A DNA stretch of 6,258 nt from Clostridia bacterium (GTDB lineage Bacteria > Bacillota > Clostridia > Christensenellales > Aristaeellaceae): assembly GCA_017458865.1 (NCBI GenBank), contig JAFSZW010000348.1, positions 1 to 6,258 of the forward strand, read 5' to 3'. Positions 1 to 5,741 of this stretch are shown here, piece after piece (the first letter of the stretch is position 1; each line of letters opens with the position of its first letter). A program made the position numbers and the translations under genes. A model generated the notes under the pieces. It had not been told where the DNA came from. It saw only the letters and a program-made list of their open reading frames with translations, and searched no databases.

Positions 1-66
1 ATTTTCGTGGTGGACGTGTCCTACGGCATTATTGACCCGAGGATCAGAATAGGAGGTTCCAAATGA
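1..66 (+). CDS. oppB: Oligopeptide ABC transporter permease, OppB type (3' end only)
   Basis: Only the last 21 codons and the stop are present, because the window starts inside the gene. Read from base 1, the peptide contains VDVSYGIIDPRIRIG and ends in GGSK. The (V/L)D(V/I)xYxxxDPRIR ending is the usual C-terminus of OppB/DppB-family inner permease subunits, just after the last transmembrane helix. The stop codon TGA (64-66) overlaps the ATG of the next permease gene in an ATGA arrangement, and the ribosome binding site of that gene lies inside these final codons. Tail motif plus an OppC neighbour make the assignment good. The substrate class cannot be judged from this fragment. Confidence 0.8.
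   Translation: MFVVDVSYGIIDPRIRIGGSK
51..56 (+). promoter_or_regulatory. Ribosome binding site of oppC, inside the oppB 3' end
   Basis: AGGAGG lies 6 nt before the ATG at 63 and within the coding sequence of the upstream permease. With the 4-nt ATGA overlap this fixes the oppC start and suggests that the two permease subunits are translationally coupled, as expected for partners needed in equal amounts. Confidence 0.8.
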
Positions 67-1217
67 CCGTCTATGATCGGGATCATCTGCCTGCGGAACT
101 GCTCGATATTCCCGCGTCGGAATTTAAGCGGTCCAACAATGACTGGAGGACGGATGAGCGATTCACCACAGAGCCGATAGGCTTTTACAAGGATGCATTC
201 AGGCGCCTTTGTTCCAATCGGCTGTCCGTGGTATCCATGTGGGCCATTCTGATCATCATCCTGCTTGCTCTGATTGTGCCGAATATCACCGGTTACGGCT
301 ATACGGAGCAGAACGTCAAGCAGAAGAACCTGCCCTCCAAGATCCCCGGACTTGAGCAGTTCGGCATCATGGACGGCACCCGCGTGCTGACGAATATCAA
401 GAAGAGCTCCATAGAGGACAAAAAACGCTATCCTGAGGGCAGCGTGCTTGAGATCGTCAGGGAATACAAGGCCGGCAAGCAGGACGTTGTGGATATCAAG
501 GTGGATTACTACAAGTACTGCAAGGTGCCGGATGATGAGTATCACTGGATGGGTACCGACTATCTGGGCAGGGATATCATGACGCGCCTGTTCAAGGGCA
601 CCAGAATCTCGCTCATGATCGCGGCGCTCTCCGTTATCACCAACCTGATTATCGGCATCATCTATGGCTCTGTTGCCGGTTATTACGGCGGGCGGATCGA
701 CATGTTCCTGACCCACCTGGCGGAGGTACTTGACGGCCTTCCGTATATCGTCGTGACCATTCTGTTCATGCTCTGGCTGGGTTCGGGCATGCTCTCCATT
801 GTGCTTGCCCTGACGGTGACCGGCTGGATCGGCACGGCACGCCTCACGCGCGCCCAGTTCTACCGCTACAAGCGGCGTGAGTATGTGCTGGCTGCCCGGA
901 CGCTTGGCGTGCCGGACCGCAAGCTGATTTTCCGCCACATTCTGCCCAACACGGTCGGCCCGCTGATTACCCGCGCCATGATTGCCGTGCCAGGCGCAAT
1001 CTTCTCGGAGAGTTTCCTGGCGTATATCGGCCTTGGCATCAAGCCGCCGGAGCCGTCCATTGGCATTCTGCTTTCAGAGGGTCAGAAGATGCTGCTGCAG
1101 TACCCGAACCAGACCTTTTTCCCGGCACTGCTGATTTCCATCCTGATGATTGCCTTTAACATGCTCTCGAACGGTCTGAGAGATGCGATGGACCCGAGTC
1201 GAAGAGGGGAGGAGTAA
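63..1217 (+). CDS. oppC: Oligopeptide ABC transporter permease, OppC type
   Basis: This is the second transmembrane subunit of an Opp-type importer and would pair with the OppB-like protein upstream. The 384-residue protein has a cytoplasmic N-terminus of about 54 residues, a first membrane helix at about 55-73 (WAILIIILLALIV), and a long extracytoplasmic loop up to about 160. The family motif HWMGTDYLGRD (161-171) follows, then a binding-protein-dependent permease domain with several helices (about 183-370). The EAA loop that contacts the ATPases is at about 273-296 (EYVLAARTLGVPD, then HILPN). The C-terminus GLRDAMDPSRR (371-381) is typical. The protein is longer than E. coli OppC (about 300 residues), mainly through the loop at about 74-160, an expansion also seen in Firmicutes homologues. 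The start at 63 is set by AGGAGG at 51-56. Substrate is probably peptide, although some Opp-like systems carry oligosaccharides. Confidence 0.92.
   Translation: MTVYDRDHLPAELLDIPASEFKRSNNDWRTDERFTTEPIGFYKDAFRRLCSNRLSVVSMWAILIIILLALIVPNITGYGYTEQNVKQKNLPSKIPGLEQFGIMDGTRVLTNIKKSSIEDKKRYPEGSVLEIVREYKAGKQDVVDIKVDYYKYCKVPDDEYHWMGTDYLGRDIMTRLFKGTRISLMIAALSVITNLIIGIIYGSVAGYYGGRIDMFLTHLAEVLDGLPYIVVTILFMLWLGSGMLSIVLALTVTGWIGTARLTRAQFYRYKRREYVLAARTLGVPDRKLIFRHILPNTVGPLITRAMIAVPGAIFSESFLAYIGLGIKPPEPSIGILLSEGQKMLLQYPNQTFFPALLISILMIAFNMLSNGLRDAMDPSRRGEE
1206..1214 (+). promoter_or_regulatory. Ribosome binding site that decides the oppD start
   Basis: GGGGAGGAG ends 7 nt before the ATG at 1222. An in-frame ATG at 1183 would lengthen OppD by 13 residues, but it lies inside oppC and the extra residues (MRWTRVEEGR...) resemble nothing in the family. 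The strong site therefore favours 1222. Confidence 0.8.
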
Positions 1218-1221
1218 ACAG

Positions 1222-2307
1222 ATGAGCGATTCCAGAGTGAACACGTCTGTTCCTGCCGGTTCCCCGTCAACGGATGAGCTGGTCCTCAGCGTCCGCGATC
1301 TGCGCATCTCTTTCCGTGCATACGGCGGTACGGTCCAGGCAGTCCGCGGCGTGAACTTTGATCTGCACCGCGGCGAAACGCTGGCTATTGTCGGTGAGTC
1401 CGGTTCAGGCAAGTCAGTGTCGATCAAGGCGGTCATGGGCATCCTGCCAAGCAACGCCATCATTGAGGAGGGCGAGATTCAATACGACGGGATGGATCTG
1501 ACCAAGGTAAACGAGTCAAAGATGCACGAAATCCGTGGTCACCGCATAGGCCTGGTGTTCCAGGACCCGCTGTCTGCGCTGAACCCCATCATGAAAGTGG
1601 GAAAGCAGATCATGGAGGTGCTGGTGCGCCGCGGCATGAACAAGGATGACGCCCGGGCCCGGGCACTCCAGCTGATGCGGGATGTCGGCATTCCTGAGGC
1701 GGAAAAGCGCATTGAACAGTATCCGTTCCAGTTTTCCGGCGGCATGCGCCAGCGCATCGTCATTGCCATCGCGCTGGCCGGTGATCCGGAAATCCTCATT
1801 TGTGATGAACCGACGACAGCGCTCGATGTCACCGTTCAGGCAAAGATCCTGGAGCTGATCAACAAGATCAAGGAAGAGCGGAACCTGTCCGTGCTCTTCA
1901 TTACCCATGATCTCGGCGTCGTCGCACAGATGGCGGACCGGATTGCCGTCATGTATGCCGGCAAAATCGTGGAGATGGGCACATCTGAGGAGATCTTTTT
2001 CGATCCCCGCCATCCCTATACCTGGGCGCTGCTCAGCTCCATGCCGGACCTTGAAACCTACGAACGGCTTGAGGCCATTCCCGGTACGCCGCCGAACATG
2101 ATCCGGCCGCCGAAAGGCGATGCATTTGCCGCCCGGAACCGGTTTGCCCTCAACATTGATTTCAAGCAGGAGCCGCCCATGTTCCGGATTTCGGATACGC
2201 ATATGGCGGCGACGTGGCTCCTTCATCCATCTGCTCCGAAAGTTGATATGCCGGACGGACTGGCAGCCCGAATTGCCCGAATGAAGGAGGCGGCAAAGCA
2301 TGTCTGA
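1222..2307 (+). CDS. oppD: Oligopeptide ABC transporter ATP-binding protein, OppD/AmiE type
   Basis: This is one of the two cytoplasmic ATPases powering the importer (361 residues from the chosen start). All nucleotide-binding motifs are intact: Walker A GESGSGKS (58-65), Q-loop Gln114 in FQDPLSALNP, signature FSGGMRQR (171-178), Walker B ILICDEP (191-197), D-loop ALD (200-202) and switch His229 in ITHDLG. The C-terminal oligopeptide-transporter domain begins around HPYTWALL (264-271) and IPGTPPNMIRPPKG (286-299). Where many OppD/DppD proteins carry Cys residues binding an Fe-S cluster, this one has Asp300, Asn306 and Asp313. The later ATWLLHPSAPKV (330-341) is reminiscent of streptococcal AmiE, so it is a recognised Firmicutes subtype and not decay. 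The gene starts 4 nt after oppC and overlaps oppF by 8 nt. Confidence 0.93.
   Translation: MSDSRVNTSVPAGSPSTDELVLSVRDLRISFRAYGGTVQAVRGVNFDLHRGETLAIVGESGSGKSVSIKAVMGILPSNAIIEEGEIQYDGMDLTKVNESKMHEIRGHRIGLVFQDPLSALNPIMKVGKQIMEVLVRRGMNKDDARARALQLMRDVGIPEAEKRIEQYPFQFSGGMRQRIVIAIALAGDPEILICDEPTTALDVTVQAKILELINKIKEERNLSVLFITHDLGVVAQMADRIAVMYAGKIVEMGTSEEIFFDPRHPYTWALLSSMPDLETYERLEAIPGTPPNMIRPPKGDAFAARNRFALNIDFKQEPPMFRISDTHMAATWLLHPSAPKVDMPDGLAARIARMKEAAKHV
2284..2290 (+). promoter_or_regulatory. Ribosome binding site of oppF, inside the oppD 3' end
   Basis: AAGGAGG ends 9 nt before the ATG at 2300 and lies within the last codons of oppD. It supports that start and the 8-nt overlap of the two ATPase genes. 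Confidence 0.75.
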
Positions 2308-3238
2308 TTCCAGAAACATTCTAGAGGTCGAGCATCTCTGCCAGTACTTTACATCTGGCCACCGGGGAAACCGCATGACGGTAAAGGCGGTGGACGATGT
2401 CAGCTTTTCGGTCAGGCATGCCGAAACATTCGGCCTTGTCGGCGAGAGCGGATGCGGCAAAACGACAACCGGCCGGACCATCATCCGGCTGTATGACCCG
2501 ACCAGCGGTACCGTGCGTTTTGACGGCAAACTGATTTCCGGCAAGATGAACCGTGAGCTCTCCACCTATCTGTCCCAGAACATGGCCATGATCTTCCAGG
2601 ACCCGATTGAGTCCCTCAATCCCCACATGACGATAGAGGAGATCATCGGCGAGGGCCTCCGCCTGCGGGGCATGGACCGCCAGCGGGTTCACCAGGCGGT
2701 CATAGAAATGCTGCACAAGGTTGGCCTGACAGAGGAGCACGCCACGCGCTACCCCCATGAGTTTTCCGGCGGACAGCGCCAGCGGATCGGCATTGCACGT
2801 GCCATGATCCTCAAGCCCCGCCTGATCATCGCGGACGAGCCGGTTTCTGCGCTGGATGTTTCCATCCAGGCGCAGGTCATCAACCTGCTCAACGACCTCA
2901 AGGAGGAAATGGGGCTGACCATTCTCTTCATCGCCCACAACCTGTCGGTCGTCAAGTATTTCTCGGACCGAATCGGCGTCATGTATTACGGCAAAATGGT
3001 TGAGATTGCGACCTCAAGGCAGCTGTATGAGCATCCATTGCATCCATACACGCGTGCCCTGCTCTCCGCAATTCCCCAGCCCAACCCGCTGACAGAGCGC
3101 CACAGGAAGCGCATAGACTACGTTCCGGAGCGTGATCATGACTATTCTCATGAACAGCCGGAGATGCGCGAGATCGAGCCCGAACACTTTGTTTACTGCT
3201 CGGAATCTGAATTTGAACGTTACAGGCAGGAACTCTGA
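2300..3238 (+). CDS. oppF: Oligopeptide ABC transporter ATP-binding protein, OppF/AmiF type
   Basis: This is the second ATPase of the importer (312 residues) and would form a heterodimer with OppD beneath OppB/OppC. Motifs in order: Walker A GESGCGKT (48-55), Q-loop Gln100 in FQDPIESLNPH, signature FSGGQRQR (155-162), Walker B LIIADEP (175-181), D-loop ALD (184-186) and switch His213 in IAHNLSVV. The C-terminal part keeps the family HPLHPYTRALLSAIPQPNP segment (248-263). It then ends in an acidic tail (HDYSHEQPEMREIEPEHF, about 280-297) resembling AmiF of streptococci, without the GCxFxxRC cysteine motif of DppF-like proteins. It is the last gene of the operon; a hairpin terminator candidate starts 33 nt after the stop. 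The first five residues, MSDSR, are identical to those of OppD. Confidence 0.93.
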   Translation: MSDSRNILEVEHLCQYFTSGHRGNRMTVKAVDDVSFSVRHAETFGLVGESGCGKTTTGRTIIRLYDPTSGTVRFDGKLISGKMNRELSTYLSQNMAMIFQDPIESLNPHMTIEEIIGEGLRLRGMDRQRVHQAVIEMLHKVGLTEEHATRYPHEFSGGQRQRIGIARAMILKPRLIIADEPVSALDVSIQAQVINLLNDLKEEMGLTILFIAHNLSVVKYFSDRIGVMYYGKMVEIATSRQLYEHPLHPYTRALLSAIPQPNPLTERHRKRIDYVPERDHDYSHEQPEMREIEPEHFVYCSESEFERYRQEL

Positions 3239-3270
3239 TTATTCCAATACCTCGTTCCTTATCAAACATG

Positions 3271-3296
3271 AAGGAGGAGCACTTGCTCCCCCTTTT
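3271..3296 (+). terminator. Probable intrinsic terminator of the opp operon
   Basis: AAGGAGGAGC (3271-3280) pairs with GCTCCCCCTT (3285-3294) around the loop ACTT. This makes a 10-bp stem with one A-C mismatch, and its 3' side runs into TTTT (3293-3296). It sits 33 nt after the oppF stop with no gene across it. The U-tract is short, so termination may be partial, leaving some read-through into the secreted-protein gene. Confidence 0.55.
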
Positions 3297-3310
3297 CGTG
3301 TACAGTTCCG

Positions 3311-3339
3311 GATGGGCCTGATGATAGTTTCCCATCATC
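3311..3339 (+). other. Alternative small hairpins in the leader of the secreted-protein gene
   Basis: GATGAT (3320-3325) can pair with ATCATC (3334-3339), and GATGGG (3311-3316) can pair with CCCATC (3331-3336). The two 3' arms overlap, so the 6-bp stems exclude each other. They lie between the opp terminator candidate and the ribosome binding site at about 3352-3360. No convincing sigma-A promoter was found in 3239-3367, so where transcription of the next gene begins is unresolved. A switch role is only a possibility, since stems this short arise by chance. Confidence 0.2.
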
Positions 3340-3351
3340 TGAACATTGAAT

Positions 3352-3360
3352 GGAAGGGAA
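3352..3360 (+). promoter_or_regulatory. Ribosome binding site that decides the secreted-protein start
   Basis: GGAAGGGAA lies 7 nt before the ATG at 3368. The alternative in-frame ATG at 3350 would place this purine-rich site inside the gene, has no comparable site of its own, and would add six residues (MEGKTD) ahead of a normal signal peptide. The start at 3368 is preferred. Confidence 0.65.
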
Positions 3361-3367
3361 AACCGAC

Positions 3368-5440
3368 ATGGACAAACGCGAAATCATGCTGTTTTTGTTT
3401 GTGATCATGCTGCTGATATGCGCTGCAGCACTGGCAGAGGGAGCTGCCGCCGATGCGACTATTTCCGGTGGTGACGGAAGCGGCAGCTATTCTGTGGATT
3501 CCGCTGATTATGAATTCACGCTCAGCAGCACTCAGGTCCAGACCGGACAGTCATTCCAGATATGTTTCTTTGTAAAGGATGCTGTGCATCTGAAAGTGCG
3601 TATGGCCAAGGCAGAGAATGCAGACTGGAGTCAGAGACGCGAGGTGGACGGCAGTACGGGCAGGTGGGATGAATCCATGTCGGAGAGTGGGACATATGTC
3701 TTTACACCGATCGCCACCTTTGAGAATAGTCGTGAGGTCATCTATGCCAGCACAACACTTACTGTGACGGCAGAGTCCGATCTCGGACCGATTACGCTGA
3801 ACAGCATTCCCAATACCGTTAAACCGAATACCGCGATAACCGGCAGCTTTTCGAATGTTTCCGGAGCTGAATGGTATCATGTGAAGTACGTGTATCTGGT
3901 GGAAAGCAGCGGGGAGGAGACGCTGCTTGATTACGAAATGGATGCGGACAAGTCAAGACAGCTGAATCTTCCGGCAACTGAGAAGACAGGCTTGTACCGT
4001 TTGTGGATATATGCCGGGGCGACAAACAGGAATGCCTCATATGTTGAGAAAATCATTCTTGTGACAGATAAGACCGTCTCATCTGATGTGAGGCTGACCG
4101 TAGAGGGACAGAGCGAGACCTATACAGGTCTGGCACAGCAGAAGATCTGGTTTACGGTTACGGCACCCGGTTCTACGGCATTCCGTGTCCTGAACGCGAA
4201 CGGATACTGGGATTACTTTGATTCCAGGTCTCTTGCTGACGGCAGTTATTCGTTCTGGAGAAGGTATAACAGCGGCAGCTATGCCGTTGTGGCGGAGGCG
4301 GCCTATGACGGCGGATACAACTGGGACGGGGTAGATACCGATGATTTCAACTGGGAGAACCTCACCTGGTCGAAATGCAGCAATACAGTAACGATGAATC
4401 TGACAGCCAAAGGCAAATCCGCACCGGCGACAGCAGTTGTACCGTCCAGTGTAGAAAGGGGCGAAAGGCTGGCAGTTACTATAAACAGTCTGGGAAGCGG
4501 TGCAAGCCGCGGGACCCGTTTCTACTGTTACATCAGGAATATGGATGACTGGCACATTGGTGCTGGGATCACTGGAGATGGCACGGTGCCGCAGACGGTT
4601 TATTTCCCGACGGGCAACATGGATGCCGGACGTTACTACGTGATTGTGGAATCATTTGCTGATGGGTATGATTTAAATGCCGGCTCCGCATACATGTTTG
4701 AGGTGACTGATTCCGGACAGAGTACATTTGTCTTTGAACTGCCTGATCAGGTGTATGAAAACAGGGCATTCACCATTTCAGCGTATGAGCCGGATGCCAG
4801 TCGGATCAGTCTGTACATTAAGAATACCGCGGATGGTACTGAAAAGGATATCGGGGCATATACGGGGCATTATATCTACGATACGAATTTCAAAATGCTC
4901 TATGGCGAGTACGACATCTATGCTGTTGCGCACTACGAAGGCGGCACAACGAGGAACAGTGAGACGAAACATGTCTCATGCGGATACATCGGCCAGATCG
5001 GAACGGGCGACTACAGTGTAAATTCCGTTGTCAAGCAGGGAGACCCCTTCATCGTAACCATCAATAGCCTTCAGGGCAAGGATGAGTACTATGGCGGTGG
5101 TGTGCAAGGCCAGGAGCCGTATACTGACTGGGATGAATGCAGCCAGAAGATCATCATCAGCTCAGAGGGGCTTGAGACCGGTTCCTATAAACTTGAGGTC
5201 TGGTGCAGCGCAGATGGATACAAGGGAAACAGCAGCGTCAGGAATGTGCAGATTGTTGCTGCCAGTGAAAAGGTCTTTGTCCTGCCGGAGGAAACCACAG
5301 AGATAGGGAACGAGGCGTTCAGGGGCATACCAAATGCGATCTTTTATGTACCGGCATCTGTCACTGCCATACCATCCGGTGCCTTCGAGCCTGGTACAAG
5401 AATCATCAGGCCGGACGGCAGCACCCAGATAATAGAGTAA
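3368..5440 (+). CDS. Secreted protein: six beta-sandwich-like repeats and a C-terminal LRR_5/BspA-like motif, function unknown
   Basis: I do not recognise this 690-residue protein as a named gene. It starts with a signal peptide: basic KR at 3-4, a hydrophobic core at 7-22, and probable signal peptidase I cleavage after ALA (21-23). Six divergent repeats of about 80-105 residues follow (about 54-135, 142-234, 241-346, 352-447, 453-536, 548-632). Each is strand-rich, opens with a pattern such as ERGERLAVTI or KQGDPFIVTI, and closes with a G-x-Y strand such as TGSYKLEVW, as in Ig-like or FnIII-like modules. The last 54 residues contain LPEETTEIGNEAFRG (639-653) and VPASVTAIPSGAF (661-673), matching the BspA-type leucine-rich-repeat pattern. 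The mature protein is rich in Tyr and Trp, has six Cys (66, 337, 387, 538, 591, 613), and shows no LPxTG, SLH domain, C-terminal membrane helix or enzyme motif. Roles in adhesion or ligand binding are guesses. Confidence 0.85.
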   Translation: MDKREIMLFLFVIMLLICAAALAEGAAADATISGGDGSGSYSVDSADYEFTLSSTQVQTGQSFQICFFVKDAVHLKVRMAKAENADWSQRREVDGSTGRWDESMSESGTYVFTPIATFENSREVIYASTTLTVTAESDLGPITLNSIPNTVKPNTAITGSFSNVSGAEWYHVKYVYLVESSGEETLLDYEMDADKSRQLNLPATEKTGLYRLWIYAGATNRNASYVEKIILVTDKTVSSDVRLTVEGQSETYTGLAQQKIWFTVTAPGSTAFRVLNANGYWDYFDSRSLADGSYSFWRRYNSGSYAVVAEAAYDGGYNWDGVDTDDFNWENLTWSKCSNTVTMNLTAKGKSAPATAVVPSSVERGERLAVTINSLGSGASRGTRFYCYIRNMDDWHIGAGITGDGTVPQTVYFPTGNMDAGRYYVIVESFADGYDLNAGSAYMFEVTDSGQSTFVFELPDQVYENRAFTISAYEPDASRISLYIKNTADGTEKDIGAYTGHYIYDTNFKMLYGEYDIYAVAHYEGGTTRNSETKHVSCGYIGQIGTGDYSVNSVVKQGDPFIVTINSLQGKDEYYGGGVQGQEPYTDWDECSQKIIISSEGLETGSYKLEVWCSADGYKGNSSVRNVQIVAASEKVFVLPEETTEIGNEAFRGIPNAIFYVPASVTAIPSGAFEPGTRIIRPDGSTQIIE
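3527..5263 (+). repeat. Six tandem protein-level repeats in the secreted protein
   Basis: The repeats are visible only in translation. The closing strand recurs six times: SGTYVF (107), TGLYRLWIYA (207), SGSYAVVAEA (302), AGRYYVIVES (420), YGEYDIYAVA (512) and TGSYKLEVWC (604). Several units then have a (D/E)G(Y/G) turn (ADGYD, YEGGT, ADGYK). Repeats 4 and 6 share VTINSL at 370-375 and 563-568. The DNA under these matches has diverged, so the duplications are old. Boundaries are approximate, judged by eye. Confidence 0.6.
5276..5437 (+). other. C-terminal LRR_5/BspA-like module (protein domain)
   Basis: Residues 637-690 of the secreted protein hold about one and a half BspA-type units: LP..TTEIGNEAFRG and IFYVPASVTAIPSGAF, then FEPGTRIIRPDGS. 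The family pattern is (I/L)P.(S/T)VT.IG..AF. with 22-24-residue spacing. Full BspA domains have many units, so this looks like a residual or capping module. Confidence 0.6.
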
Positions 5441-5522
5441 CCCAAGGCGCTATTCTGCAGCCAGGCGGTAACCTGACCTTTGCAGAGGAATAAAGCAGAG
5501 CGATAGAAACATCTTACAGTTT

Positions 5523-5559
5523 ATACCCTGGCGGCAGCAGCCCCCGGGGTTATGCTTTT
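5523..5559 (+). terminator. Probable terminator of the secreted-protein gene
   Basis: ATACCCTGG (5523-5531) pairs with CCGGGG plus TAT (5544-5549, 5551-5553), leaving T5550 bulged and one G-U pair. The stem can extend by GG/CC (5533-5534 with 5542-5543) past a bulged C, around the loop CAGCAGC. TTTT at 5556-5559 follows two bases after the stem. It lies about 80 nt after the stop codon and ahead of the next promoter, a sensible place for a terminator, but the bulges and short U-tract keep it tentative. Confidence 0.45.
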
Positions 5560-5653
5560 CGGGCTGACTGTGTGCCTTCATCTGGGGGGATGACTAAAGG
5601 AAAAGCCGGCTGGCTTGTATGGGGAACCCTCTGCAACTATGTCGACAGATCAG

Positions 5654-5682
5654 TTCCAAAGCAATGTGAAAACGAGTATAAT
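5654..5682 (+). promoter_or_regulatory. Probable sigma-A promoter of the alpha-glucosidase gene
   Basis: A perfect -10 hexamer TATAAT is at 5677-5682. With a 17-nt spacer the -35 position falls on TTCCAA (5654-5659), which matches TTGACA at only three of six bases. A weak -35 is common in activated or repressed sugar genes. Transcription would start near 5689-5690, giving a leader of about 52 nt before the ATG. Confidence 0.5.
5667..5680 (+). promoter_or_regulatory. Candidate cre (CcpA) site overlapping the -10 box
   Basis: TGAAAACGAGTATA fits the Gram-positive cre consensus TGWAANCGNTNWCA at 12 of 14 positions; the mismatches are G for T at position 10 and T for C at position 13. It overlaps the TATAAT box by four bases, where bound repressor would block RNA polymerase. 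Carbon catabolite repression is usual for alpha-glucosidase genes. A LacI-family regulator such as MalR could use a similar half-site, so the identity of the protein is uncertain. Confidence 0.35.
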
Positions 5683-5726
5683 AACGCTGCGTACCCACTT
5701 TTGCGAAGACAGATGGGCGGAAACAG

Positions 5727-5732
5727 AGGAGG
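5727..5732 (+). promoter_or_regulatory. Ribosome binding site of the alpha-glucosidase gene
   Basis: AGGAGG ends 9 nt before the ATG at 5742. It sets the start just before the conserved WWQNSVVYQIYPRSF segment, where GH13_31 proteins normally begin. Confidence 0.8.
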
Positions 5733-5741
5733 ACTTCGAAC

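Larger units (their letters stand above)
5441..5741 (+). other. Intergenic region of 301 nt without a supported gene
   Basis: The stretch separates the secreted-protein gene from the alpha-glucosidase gene. It holds a weak interrupted hairpin near the start (TCTGCA 5454-5459 with TGCAGA 5481-5486, plus inner CAGG/CCTG), a terminator candidate at 5523-5559, a short AAGCC/GGCTT inverted repeat (5603-5616), and the promoter and cre-like elements at 5654-5682. The 5572-5883 open frame that crosses into the next gene resembles no protein I know and is in a different frame from the GH13 gene. No known riboswitch or tRNA fold was recognised. Confidence 0.6.

Noticed and set aside
21..938. Long open frame of 305 codons on the - strand
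   Set aside because: It lies entirely antisense to oppC, which has family motifs and a ribosome binding site. The translation is His/Arg/Asp-rich and featureless, a typical antisense shadow of codon-biased DNA.
1183..1221. Upstream in-frame start for OppD
   Set aside because: It would overlap oppC by 35 nt, and the strong ribosome binding site at 1206-1214 serves the ATG at 1222 instead.
1516..2565. Open frame of 349 codons on the - strand
   Set aside because: It runs antisense across the oppD/oppF junction, resembles no protein, and mirrors the conserved ATPase coding sequence.
3132..3404. Open frame of 90 codons on the + strand bridging oppF and the secreted-protein gene
   Set aside because: It overlaps the end of oppF and the signal peptide region in another frame, crosses the terminator candidate and has no recognisable motif.
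3404..3445. Lipoprotein signal (LLIC) in the secreted protein
   Set aside because: A lipobox needs a small residue (Gly, Ala or Ser) just before Cys. Here Ile17 precedes Cys18, while ALA at 21-23 makes a normal signal peptidase I site.
5603..5616. AAGCC-GGCT-GGCTT inverted repeat as a terminator
   Set aside because: The stem is only 5 bp and no run of T follows (GTATGGGG), so it is not a credible terminator.
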